Source: Ceratopteris richardii (lineage: Eukaryota; Streptophyta; Polypodiopsida; Polypodiales; Pteridaceae). From it: DNA of 64,000 bases. Under the pieces are notes generated by a model that was not told where the DNA came from, made no database searches, and saw nothing but the letters and a program-made list of their open reading frames with translations. The position numbers and the translations under genes were made by a program. The stretch spans positions 168,917,996 to 168,981,995 of the forward strand of contig CM035413.1 in the NCBI GenBank assembly GCA_020310875.1. Reading direction: 5' to 3'. Below, piece by piece: positions 39,271 to 49,591 of this stretch; the first letter of the stretch is position 1, and every line of letters begins with the position of its first letter.

Positions 39271-39298
39271 CCAAGCAAGGTTCATTCTTTTCCCTAAT
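39271..39298 (-). repeat. right terminal inverted repeat of the DNA transposon
   Basis: On the minus strand begins ATTAGGGAAAAGAATGAACC; pairs with 31657-31684. Confidence 0.8.
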
Positions 39299-39301
39299 GA
39301 A

Positions 39302-39819
39302 ATCAATTGTTCCTTCAAATCCTTGATCTTTGTCAAAAACTTGTCCATAGAATCTCCTTCATTCATGTGCTCACTCTCCAACTGTTTTTGGAGATAAGAA
39401 ACACGAGCCTCATTCCTAGCCTAGTATAATGTGGTAAGTGTATCCCAAGCATCCTTAGCTATTCTGCAAGAGCAAATGTGAGGAACAATGGCACGTTTGA
39501 CAAACAAAGCTATCAATGCATGTGCTTGGACATCTCTGCCATCCCAACAAATTTGCTCTACGGTAGGTGTAGCAGAAACCGTAGCACGAACAGGAATCTA
39601 TAGAATATCACCATCTTCGACACCTTCTGCATCAGCTTCAGTACCTGCAGTTGTAACAATTGCAGGTGTGATAGGATGTTTTTCAACACCTTGCACAATG
39701 TTCCACAGTCATTTTGCAATCAATACATGTTGCATCATATAAGCCCATAACGTGTAGTTGGTACCATCCAACTTATCCTCAACATCCAACATACAAAATA
39801 CATCACTACTTTCAGCCAT
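39302..39819 (-). pseudogene. family A copia gag, copy 3, 5' part
   Basis: The ATG at 39819 gives MAESSDVFCMLDVEDKLDG, matching the sister gag starts at 13114 and 43038. An early TGA near 39712 replaces the GGA of AAAGGACTG in sister copies. The coding sequence breaks at 39301 and continues at 31656 beyond the DNA transposon. Confidence 0.8.
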
Positions 39820-40174
39820 GGTCGATGACTAAAATACCTTGATGCAAAAAATTGATTGTATCTCAAAATTTTGAACAAAACTGCCTAGATGAATTCTGTT
39901 AAACATGTAACAAACTTTGAGATGCGTATATTAGCAAACCAAAACTGGTATATACCTTTGGCACAAAAAGACAAAATAGCCTACACAAGCACTACGATAG
40001 TGCATTCGGAGGCCAAAATGAGCTGAGATCACGATTTTGGCACCACATAGGAAAGCTGTTTTGATCTCTAAAACACCCTGAGTATGGTCACCAAAATTCG
40101 TGTGACTCTGAGACTGCAACCGGAGAGGTGTCGACGATGCCCTGGATGAAGTTGCGACTTGATCTGATACCAGT

Positions 40175-40404
40175 TGTTGGAGTTAGATGTCTGCGGAAGC
40201 ACGCGAACAACACAAGGAAGAAGAAGAAGCTTGGAGCACAACACACAATACTCAATGTATTACCACTAGAATGTACAAAGATAAGTAGTCCATTAGGGTA
40301 ATAAGCATATATACAAGCCGGGGAGAAAAACCTCCTAAAAAGGGAAAAAAGTGCCCTAGTGGTCCTAGAGTATTCACGCACATCACTACCTAAATATATG
40401 AACA
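40175..40404 (-). repeat. 5' LTR of family A copy 3
   Basis: 230 bp. Its inner edge adjoins a reversed tRNA-iMet-type primer site (GATCTGATACCAG at 40161-40173). Confidence 0.9.
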
Positions 40405-40409
40405 CAACA

Positions 40410-41690
40410 CACACTTGCTATGTGCAATTTTGAAAAGGTGAGTAATTATGATATACTATTAGGAAGCCCTTTCTTGAGACAACTTAAGCTTGTCCAAGAC
40501 TAGGGTGCTAAAATAGTGTGTCTACAATACCAAGGCACATCTACTCACATATATTTGGTATCTAATTCTTAGAGAGATGTGCCGCCACTCCAATGGAATG
40601 ACATCAACCTTAATGAGGATGACTATGCCAATGATGATTCCACTAGTAAATCTGAACCTGAAGAAGAGAATTGGATGCATGATGACATGCACCTGTGGAT
40701 GTGCAAGAAGCACAACAAGAAGAGGAAAGAACAAGATAAAAAGGAACCTTGGACTAGAATGAATGCTATTTTCAAAGCTAGTGGAAGATCCTGCATACAT
40801 AACCATGGGATTCTTTGATGAGGATTTTGAGCCATATGATGAGGCACATATCTTATCCTCTTTGGATATTGAAGTCAATGAACACAATTTCATTAAGTGC
40901 CACGAGATGAAGTTTATGATCTATTTATGGTGGACTTAATAGACAATTATCTATGTAGGGTTGTTTTGTAAGATGATGTCGAGGAGGAAAAGGAGAGAAA
41001 GACATGTAGAAGACAAATTATAAAGTGGATCAAGGGGATATAAGAGTTTAATCATGAGATGATGAATACTTGACAAAAGTTGGACTCCTCAACCCAAGGG
41101 GCCAACTAGATTCATTTACCTATACTAAGGATGTTAAAACTTTGAGAGATGTACCATTGAAGAGAAAACGATCAAGATAGGATTGCCTAGATGACAAGCA
41201 ATACTTGGTGATACAACAACAAAGATACTACTAGAAACTAGTAAAAGCTCACAAGAATGGTGAAGATCTATGTACTCAGGTCCTAAATGACTTGATCATG
41301 GAAGAGGAAGATGTTATCCACAATCTTTTATGAGAATATTGAGACATGTTTGCATAGTCATGCAAGGATTTTAAAGGATATTTGCTCTCATAGAATCCCT
41401 TTCATGAGTGAGGCTAAGTCGATAAAGAAACAATCTTACACATATAAGGAAACCTATTAAAATAAAATTAAGAAAGAAATTAATGATTTTTTTCAAAGTT
41501 GGCTTCATCTATGGAACTTGTTAACCTTACCCTTCCGATTAAGGAATGATAAAAGTTAGATAGGGTTCTTGGGTGGGATAACCTAGGATAAACCTAAGTT
41601 TTTGGCTTTTCCTCTCTCTTAGATTCTTTGATTGACAATCACTCAACAAATTACTATCACCGAATCAATTATCAATCACAAAACACTTGC
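40410..41690 (+). pseudogene. retroelement protease relic, right part
   Basis: Directly after the copia target duplication the sequence reads TLAMCNFEKVSNYDILLGSPFLRQLKLVQD with breaks. This is the C-terminal flap and ILLG helix typical of retroelement aspartic proteases. Left of the copia (26618-27807) lies the matching upstream part. Beyond 40560 an acidic, Trp/His-rich coding-like stretch (WMHDDMHLWMCKKHNKK, about 40670-40730) follows, then decayed sequence. Confidence 0.5.
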
Positions 41691-42452
41691 AGAATGCTCA
41701 ATTCTGCCTTTTGAGTGCATACAAAACTACTTGACTTACACAATTGCAATATTTTCTTACCAAATACAATAAGAGATTATGGGCAATTACTTTATCCACT
41801 GAAAAACTACACTACAATACTTCTTCACTTAATCAACTTCATTACCAATTTAGATAGAGACTGCATAAAATACTTAACTGAAAAGGAAATACATAATGGG
41901 AAATACCACTAGATTATAGGAAGCCTTGTGCCTAAAGCATTGGTAGGAGGATATTCCATCGATGCACAACCTGATGACTTCTCCCTTGGATCCCTCATAC
42001 CATTTTCTATTCATTAACCAAAAGCTACATGTTTACAACCTTTTCGATTAGGACTGTTCATTGAAATTATAGAAATATATGTGTTTACAAAAATAAGTTT
42101 GGTGATTCCGACGGCCTAACACAAAAGAGAGTACTTAGGCCATAGGTCCGTTTTCATCCGTTAGTTCTTCATTTGAGAGTGTATGCACTACTTCCTTTAG
42201 CGAATCCTTAGCTTCTTGAAAGCTTGCCTTAATCTTCTAGACGATTGTCTTCAATAGATTTTGTACGTGACGATGGTCCAAGATAATGGTTTTCGGGGAT
42301 TGTTGGCTACTAGAGGGAGCTGTGGAAAGGATGGCCTAGCTTTGTTCTTTGGCTAGATGAATGCCAAACTCTTCTTGTAAATAAAAATATTGTTTCATCA
42401 CATTCTTATGCTTCTTCCTTTTGGTGCATGCTTGTTGGATGGTGGCATCTTT
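41691..42452. other. no gene seen
   Basis: AT-rich sequence without recognisable coding, RNA or repeat features. Confidence 0.5.
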
Positions 42453-42682
42453 TGTTGATATATTTAGGTAGTGATGTATGTGAACACACTAGGATCGCCG
42501 GGGTACTTTTTTTCCTCTTTAGGAGGTTTTTTTCCCCTGGCTTGTATATATGCCTATTGCCCTAGTGTGCTACTTATCTTTGTACATTCTCTAGTAATAC
42601 ATTCAGTATTGTGTGTTGTGCTCCAAGCATCTTCTTCTTCCTTGTGTTGTTCACATGCTTTTGCAGACGTCTAACTCCAACA
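42453..42682 (+). repeat. 5' LTR of family A copy 4
   Basis: TGTTGATATATTTAGG to CTCCAACA, 230 bp, followed by ATTGGTATCAGAG. Confidence 0.92.
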
Positions 42683-43037
42683 ATTGGTATCAGAGTAGGT
42701 TGCCGCTTCATCTAGGGTGTCGTGGACACTCCTCCGGTTGCGATCTCAAAATCGCAGGAATTTTGGTGAGCATACTCAAGGTGTTTCAAAGATCAAAATA
42801 GCTTCATTTTGTGCTGTCGAAATCGTGATCTGAGCTCGTTTTGGTCTCCGAATGCACTATTGCAGTGCTTGTGTAGGCTATTTTGTCTTTTTGTGCCAAA
42901 GGTATATACTAATTTTGGTTGGCCAGTATAAGTGTCTCAAAGTCTGCTATAGGTTTAGCAGAATTCATTTGGGCAATTCTGTTCAACTTTTTGAGATACA
43001 ATCAATTTTTTGCACCAAGGTATTTTAGTCACCGGCC

Positions 43038-43450
43038 ATGGCTGAAAGCAGTGATGTATTCTGTATGTTGGCTGTTGAGAATAAGTTGGATGGTTTCAAC
43101 TACCCATTATGGGCTTATATGATGCGACATGTATTGGTTGCAAAAGGACTATGGAACATTGTGCAGGGTGTTGAAAGACACCCTGCTACACCTGCGAATA
43201 CATGTACTGCAAACACAAGTGCTGGAGCTGATGGAGATGGTGTCAAAGATGATGATATTCTACAGATTCCTATTCGTGCTGTGGTTTCTACTGCACCTAC
43301 TGTAGAGAAGATTTCTTAGGATGGCACAGATGCTCAGGCACATGCCTTGATAGCTTTGTCTATCAAACGTGCCATTATTCCTCACATTCGCTCTTGCAGA
43401 ACATCTAAGGATGCTTGGGATACACTTACCACATTGTACCAAGCTAGGGA
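43038..43450 (+). pseudogene. family A copia gag, copy 4, 5' part
   Basis: MAESSDVFCMLAVENKLDG opens the Gag. A TAG at 43317 breaks the frame. The coding sequence stops at the element C junction in the TLYQAR motif and resumes at 49592 with NEAHVVDLRKQLESEH. Confidence 0.8.
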
Positions 43451-43565
43451 TTGTTGTAGATCCTGGACCTATGGAACTTTGGACCTGTGATAATTAGTTA
43501 TGGGCCTACTAAATTTCCAACATTAAGTGTGTATGTCAAATGTCAAATGTTAGAAGATGCTCTTA

Positions 43566-43619
43566 AATCATATGTTGTAATCCCAGGTTCCTAGATTCCT
43601 AGGATTTCAACATATGATT
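43566..43619. repeat. hairpin in element C
   Basis: AATCATATGTTGTAATCC pairs with GGATTTCAACATATGATT across an 18-base loop, with one mismatch. Confidence 0.8.
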
Positions 43620-44995
43620 TTAGAAAAGTATGAAAATACTTTACTTGTTTGAAGACCCAAACTTGATGAAGAGAAGGCTACTTCAAATTCAAGGAAAAAC
43701 AATGGTTTGGAGAAGATGAAGGAATCAGATCAACATCAAATCACAGGTATCAGTTTCTACTATCAGATTATCATTTGCAGGTCATATCCAGAGTGGTTAT
43801 GAAGAGATTTGAAGGATTCAAGGAGTGCTTTTATACACTTTCATTTTTTTGAAAGTTAAAAGCATTAGCTACATCAAAACAGGTATCTAGAGGTTTTTTT
43901 GGAAAGTTTTGATAGATCTCTTTCATCGCAAGGAAGCTCATCTAAGAAGAAAAATTTGAAGATGAGAGCATCAGTTTTGTTTTCAGCCAATCTTGTGTTG
44001 TAAGTTGGTTGGAAGTTTTTGCTCACATTTTGTATCTAGAGAAGTAACTCCAGAAAGGTAATTCATCATTCAACTTTCAAAAGATTGGTGAATTCAATCA
44101 TATCAGTCACATTTGAAGCAGGTTTTTGATTCAATGATATGAGGAGATGATAAAATGTGATTCTATGTTCACTTCCATTTATATACCCTGTTTGTTTTGT
44201 CTCTTACTCTTAGCGCTAGAGGAAGAGAAAAATTCATTTGAAGAAGTCAAGAGTGATTGCTACTTCAAGATGAAGAAAATAAAAGGCATGGAAGAGAATT
44301 TTGAAGATGTTGACATCATCATCAGGTGGAAGAAAGATGCAGAAGAAGAAAGTCCAATATTTCCAAAAGAAAAATTTTGAGCAGGCAGCTATATGTTCCC
44401 TCAAAGAATTCTTGAAGTGTCAATTCAGAGCTACTTGGTATATGACAAGTCGCAGAGAAGTATATTTCTTCTTTATCTAACTCTTGAGGTAAAAGAGTTT
44501 TTTGTAGCAGATGTTGAAGACTTGGGTTGAGGTTTTATGTTTGGAAAAGTTACATCATATTCAGTATTTTCAGAAAACTTCAAAAAATTCAGATTTTTGA
44601 TGTACCAACCAGTTGGAGAATCTACTTTCTATGATTGTCTAGACTTTTGGATACATGCTTGTATTCAAAAAGGTGTTCCATCAGATCCTATCACTTGACT
44701 GAGAAGTGGAGTTAGCCAAAAGAAAGTTAAACGGATACTATTACATTTCACCCAGGTAGAATATGAAGATATGAAGTATCAACTTGCAGCTTTTGGAGTT
44801 CTCAAGGTGAGAAGTTTGTCCACTTATGTTTCAAGTAGGAGTTGCAGATTCTTGGGAAGGATTTGTTTGAAGAAAATTTTTACGACTTTGTGAGAAGCAT
44901 CGACACTTGGAGACATTCAGGCAGCAAATCAAACATTCCGTCATGAAGGTTTGATGAGAGCAGATTCTACACAGGTATTTTGTTGGAGAGATCAT

Positions 44996-45111
44996 TGATC
45001 TTGGATGATCTCATATGATCTTGTAAGATCTTGATAGATCTTGTAAGATCTTGATAGATCTTGTATAATCCTGTATGACCTTGGATGATCTTGAATGATC
45101 ATGAAGATCTT
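44996..45111 (+). repeat. GATCTTG-rich short tandem repeat
   Basis: Repeated GATCTTGTAAGATCTTGATA units and degraded relatives, within the non-coding interior of element C. Confidence 0.85.
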
Positions 45112-46366
45112 GAGTATTTATGAGTCAGATATCTATCCTTTGTTTGTGAAACTTCTTTGACATTGGAAGAAGTAAGTCGAAGATTCAGGTTCTATCAGAT
45201 TTGTGTTGCGGAGGAATAGAAAAATATACTTGTTATGTTGCAGAAGGTAATGAATCCTAAAATGCTTTCAGCAAGGTTTTTATGATAGATCAGCTAACCT
45301 TATTCTAGATTTTGGGAAGCTGAGGAATGATAGGGAAAGCTATATGGCATATGTATAGTGCTAATAAAAAGGGTTCATAGATTTTGTTTCAGACACAGGT
45401 ATTAATGTTATGAAAAATCAGATTTATGAAGGAAGACCTTCCAGATTTCATAAAGTCTGATATATTTGAAGAATTCTGGATACTAGTGTTAAATCATCTA
45501 GGGGGTGATGAAACATGAAGACTTATTTTTTAGCCATATGTGAAAGAATGCATATTCATACCTATAAGAATTCTAGGTATTCCTCTGTCAGTTTCTCTTT
45601 ATGTTCCAGCTTTGAAAGAAGAAGGAAGAAGGAGAATGTTTGGAGAAAGTTCCTATTAGGTGTTCCTATTCAGGAGAAGGTTCCAGAATTCTATTGAAGA
45701 GAAGCTTGATATTTCAGAGAGGTATGTTTTAGAAGTGCGCACATATATGTTTATACTAGGTTCTGAAGGAAAGAGGTATGAAGGATTTATAGATTGAACA
45801 AGGATAAAGACATGATGACATCATAGATATGAAATTTTGATGAGACTCATGAGTTGATTTGGGTTTAGTTGAGTTGAGTAAAGTCAGAGATGAACCAGCT
45901 AGTGTTCATAATACACTAAGTTGTGAATTATCAGTCACAAGTCCTAGGATTCAGTTCTTGATTTTGTTTAGTGTATTCAAATGACACAACAGAAGTAGAT
46001 TGAGAAATCTTTCATAAGGTAAATGCAAATATGTGGATTTGAGTGTATGTTTTCAGGTTTGAGAAGACAGGAGATAGCAGGTTTAGAGTCAGTACATGTT
46101 ATATTTGTTGTCAAGCAAATGATTGCTTGATGAGTACACTATTGGATATTTAGTTTGCATATTTTCTCAAGTATTATGGTTCATATTCAGCAAGTTCAGG
46201 TGTTTGAAGTTTGAAGGAAAGTCAAATTTAGTTTTGAAGAAGACTTTTGAAGAAAAGGTTTGAAGGACAATTTTGGGAGTACAAGTTTGAAGTTTATGAC
46301 AGTTTGCAGATGAATGAAGTTACATATCCAGTTCAATTTGTACCAATATGACATTGGAGGGGGGAT

Positions 46367-48057
46367 TGTTGGAAAACAATGTCACATCAGTCCAAAATCC
46401 ATTTAGGGCAAAAACCCTTATTTTGGTACTTAGTCATTTTTGGCACAAAAATGGGTAAAATTTTCATGAGTCTATCTTGTAGAGCTTGAAGAGAGATTTC
46501 CAATGGTATATGATATTCAGTCATCAGAGATCAAATTTTGGAGAAAACCCTAACCCTAATTTTTTGTTGATTTAGGGTTTTGACCTCATATGATAGCTCT
46601 CAGCATAAGGATCATAAAAATGTTGTCAGATCATTCATCAGGTAGTCAAAAGTGTGAAAAAGTAGGTCAAGAAGTTATTTTTAAAGTTAGCTAAAAGCAA
46701 CTTTAAAAATAAAGCAAACTCACTTTTAGATAAAGCAAAAGCAATTTAAAAAGTGATGAGACTAAAATAAAGTGCTTTTAGTGTGTTTTTTGCATGAGAC
46801 ACTCAAGGCTATGTAGAGAAATGTTTGGGTCACTTCTAGGACATCCTATACCAATCGGCAACACCAGTTTTTGGTCCCTCAGTAGAGGTGGTGCTCTAGC
46901 ACACATGAGGCAGCCATGTTGCTATCTTGGAGCATGTTGAGGAGTGGCTATGGAGTTCTTCTTGGAGAAGAAGAGTGTGCTCACACTCTTGCTTATGGAG
47001 AGGACTTATCTATTAGCAGCTTGGTGGTGTGGATCGGCCATTCACATGATGTATTTGAAGATTGTTTTCTACATGAAGATTTCGGGTTACTTCAAAGACA
47101 TTGGATGGTGGTTAACATAAGATTTACATCTTATGTTAAGAATTCAGGTACATATTCTCTTTATGCACATAAGTACTACTTGGAGTTTATGGAGGCAGTG
47201 GCATCCATATCAAGAGGAGTCCTATTCAGCATAGGTACAAGAGAATCAGTACGTGTATGCTTTATGCATATTTGGATGAGGTGTTCGAGAAGGATTTCTG
47301 ATAGCAAACTTGTTAGCATTCTTTGCTACTTTTGTAAGTATGTGATCTTTTCACACACGTATCTGACTTTGGGTCTTCCATAGCCTAAGTTTAGATGAGG
47401 ATTTGCTAATTATCAATTTTAGACTAATCCTTCCTCTTTCTATCACTCATATTCACTCTTCTACAACCTATTAGGTCACACATCTCATATATATTCAGAT
47501 TTCTATCCATACATCTAAGTTTGAGGATTTCTGATAGCAAACTTGTTAGCATTCTTTGCTACTTTTGTAAGTATGTGATCTTTTCACACACGTATCTGAC
47601 TTTGGGTCTTCCATAGCCTAAGTTTAGATGAGCATTTGCTAATTATCAATTTTAGACTAATCCTTCCTCTTTCTATCACTCATATTCACTCTTCTACAAC
47701 CTATTAGGTCACACATCTCATATATATTCAGATTTCTGTCCATACATCTGAATATGTTTATTACATTTGTATATCACTCATTCATCTATTTCTGTTCACA
47801 TAGAGTGGTTGAGAGTTTTGCTCCCACAGTAAATTGAACATTTGTATATATGATAGTGTGAGTAAGCAGTGGCTTACGTAACACTTTACACATGTTGTCT
47901 AACCTTTCTCTATCTTTGTCTCATCATTTGTATGATGAAGTGTGGTATGTTCATGTTTTGTCAATATTGGAAGATTGTTGGAATTTGTGTTGTAGATCGT
48001 GGACCTATGGAACTTTGGACCTGTGATAAGTAGTTATGGGCTACTAAATTTCCAACA
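46367..48057 (+). repeat. element C LTR, plus orientation
   Basis: TGTTGGAAAACAATG to AAATTTCCAACA, 1691 bp, including an internal 233-bp tandem duplication (47292-47757) absent from the minus copy. An open frame at 46916-47383 has a counterpart in the minus copy but no recognisable domain. Confidence 0.75.
47292..47757 (+). repeat. 233-bp tandem duplication inside the element C LTR
   Basis: GGATTTCTGATAGCAAACTT at 47292 recurs at 47525; the two copies are nearly identical. Confidence 0.92.
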
Positions 48058-48238
48058 TTAAGTGTGTATCGCAAATGTCAAATGTTAGAAGATGCTCTAA
48101 TTCTCAAATCTCTACTCATCTAGATTAAGTGTGTATGTCAAATATTAGAAGATGCTCTTCAATCATATGTTGTAAACCTAGAAGTCTTGGAAACCTATGA
48201 ACCTGGGAATCTGAGAGCCTGAATGCTCTGATACCAAA

Positions 48239-49591
48239 TGTTGGAAATTTAGTAGGCCCATAACTAATTATCATAGGTCCAAAGTTCCATAGGTCCAAGA
48301 TCTACAACACAGATTCCGAAAATCTTCCAATATTGACAAAACATGAACATACCACACTTAATCATACAAATGATGAGACAAAGATAGAGAAAGATTAGAC
48401 AACATGTGTAAAGTGTTACCTAAGCCACTGCTTACTCACACTATCATATATGCAGATGTGTGACCTAATAGGTTGTAGAAGAGTGAATATGAGTGATAGA
48501 AAGAGGAAGGATCAGTCTAAAACTGATAATCAGCAAACCCTCATCTAAACTTAGGCTATGGAAGACCCTAAGTCAGATACGTGTGTGAAAAGATCACATA
48601 CTTACAAAAGTAGCACATAATGCTAACAAGTTTGCTGTTAGAAATCCTCAAACTCATATGACCATACCTTCTCAAACACCTCATCCAAATACGCATAAAG
48701 CATACATGTACTGATTCTCTTGTACCTATGCTGAATAGGACTCCTCTTGATATAGATGCCACTACCTCCATAAACTCCAAGTGGTACTTGTGTGCATAAA
48801 GAGAATATGTACCTGAATTCTTAACACAAGATGTAAATCTTATGTTAACCACCATCCAATGTCTTTGAAGTAACCCAAAATCTTCATGTAGAAGACAATC
48901 TTCAAATACATCATGTGAATGGCCGATCCACACCACCAAGCTGCTAATAGATAAGTCCTCTCCATAAGCAAGAGTGTGAGCACACTCTTCTTCTCCAAGA
49001 AGAACTCCATAGCCGCTCCTCAACATGCTCCAAGATAGCAACATGGTTGCCCCATGTGTGCTAGAGCACCTCCTCTACTGAGGGACCAAAAATTGGTGTT
49101 GCCAATTGGTATAGGATGTCCTAGAAGTGACCCAAACACTTCTTTATATCGCCTTGAGTGTCTCATGCGAAAAACTCACTAAAAGGCGGTTTATTTTAAT
49201 CTCATCGCTTTTTAAATTGCTTTTGCTTTATTTTAAAGTGAGTTTGCTTTATTTTTAAAGTTGCTTTTAGCTAACTTTAAAAATAACTTCTTGACTTGTT
49301 TTTTCACACTTCTGACTACCTGATGAATGATCTGACAACATTTTTATGATTCTTATGCCGAGAGCTATCATATGAGGTCAAAACCGTAAATTAGTAGAAA
49401 ATTAGGGTTAGAGTTTTCTCCCAAATCTGATATCTGATGAATGAATATCATATAGCATTGAAAAGCTCTCTTCAAGCTCTACAAGATAGACTCATAAAAA
49501 TTTTACCCATTTTTGTGCCAAAAATGACTAAGTACCAAAATTAGGGTTTCTACCCTAAATGGATTTTGGACTGATGTGACATTGTTTTCCA
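48239..49591 (-). repeat. element C LTR, minus orientation
   Basis: Reverse complement of the LTR at 46367-48057, shorter because it lacks the 233-bp duplication and about 140 bp more. The outer end (TTTTCCAGTAGG) has lost the exact terminal bases. Confidence 0.75.

Larger units (their letters stand above)
31657..39298. mobile_element. 7.6-kb TIR DNA transposon carrying three decayed genes, including a histone H3-like gene
   Basis: The ends are 28-bp inverted repeats, 31657-31684 and 39271-39298, matching at 24 of 28 positions (outer core ATTAGG, inner core AATGAACC). Flanks GAC (31654-31656) and GAA (39299-39301) fit a 3-bp duplication of the GAA present at this point of gag in a sister copia. 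Joining the flanks restores the gag sequence. Cargo: a transposase-like gene (+, 32250-34965), an H3-like gene (+, 35163-35988), two hairpins (36291-36661) and a spliced gene of unknown role (-, 38658-36535). A 3-bp duplication recalls CACTA and PIF/Harbinger, but the termini fit neither, so I leave the superfamily open. Confidence 0.8.
27808..40404 (-). mobile_element. family A copia, copy 3, full length but split by a DNA transposon
   Basis: Minus-strand element with 3' LTR 27808-28040 and 5' LTR 40175-40404, flanked by a perfect 5-bp target duplication CAACA (27803-27807 and 40405-40409). Gag lies at 39299-39819 plus 31320-31656 and pol at 28114-31145. The two gag halves join exactly across the DNA transposon at 31657-39298. 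Removing that insert leaves about 4.95 kb. The LTRs differ at roughly two dozen positions in 230, so this copy is much older than element B. Confidence 0.9.
43451..49591. mobile_element. element C: non-coding LTR element(s) in a palindromic arrangement
   Basis: The insertion holds the last 70 bp or so of an LTR (43451-43522), a non-coding internal region, a polypurine tract (GGAGGGGGGAT, 46356-46366), a complete plus LTR (46367-48057), a 180-bp spacer, and a minus LTR (48239-49591) whose inner edge carries TGGTATCAGAGC (48225-48236, minus). The internal 2.8 kb has no gag or pol, so it resembles a large non-autonomous retrotransposon derivative. Opposed LTRs mean two copies or a rearranged copy. 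The left LTR is truncated at a GGAAT-like microhomology with gag. Confidence 0.7.

Noticed and set aside
46545..46580. CCCTAACCCTAA telomere-like motif
   Set aside because: Only about two units, within an LTR; chance occurrence.
46916..49044. Matching 155- and 158-codon frames in the two opposed element C LTRs
   Set aside because: They are copies of one LTR segment. Most differences between them change the amino acid, so there is no sign of selection, and no domain is visible.
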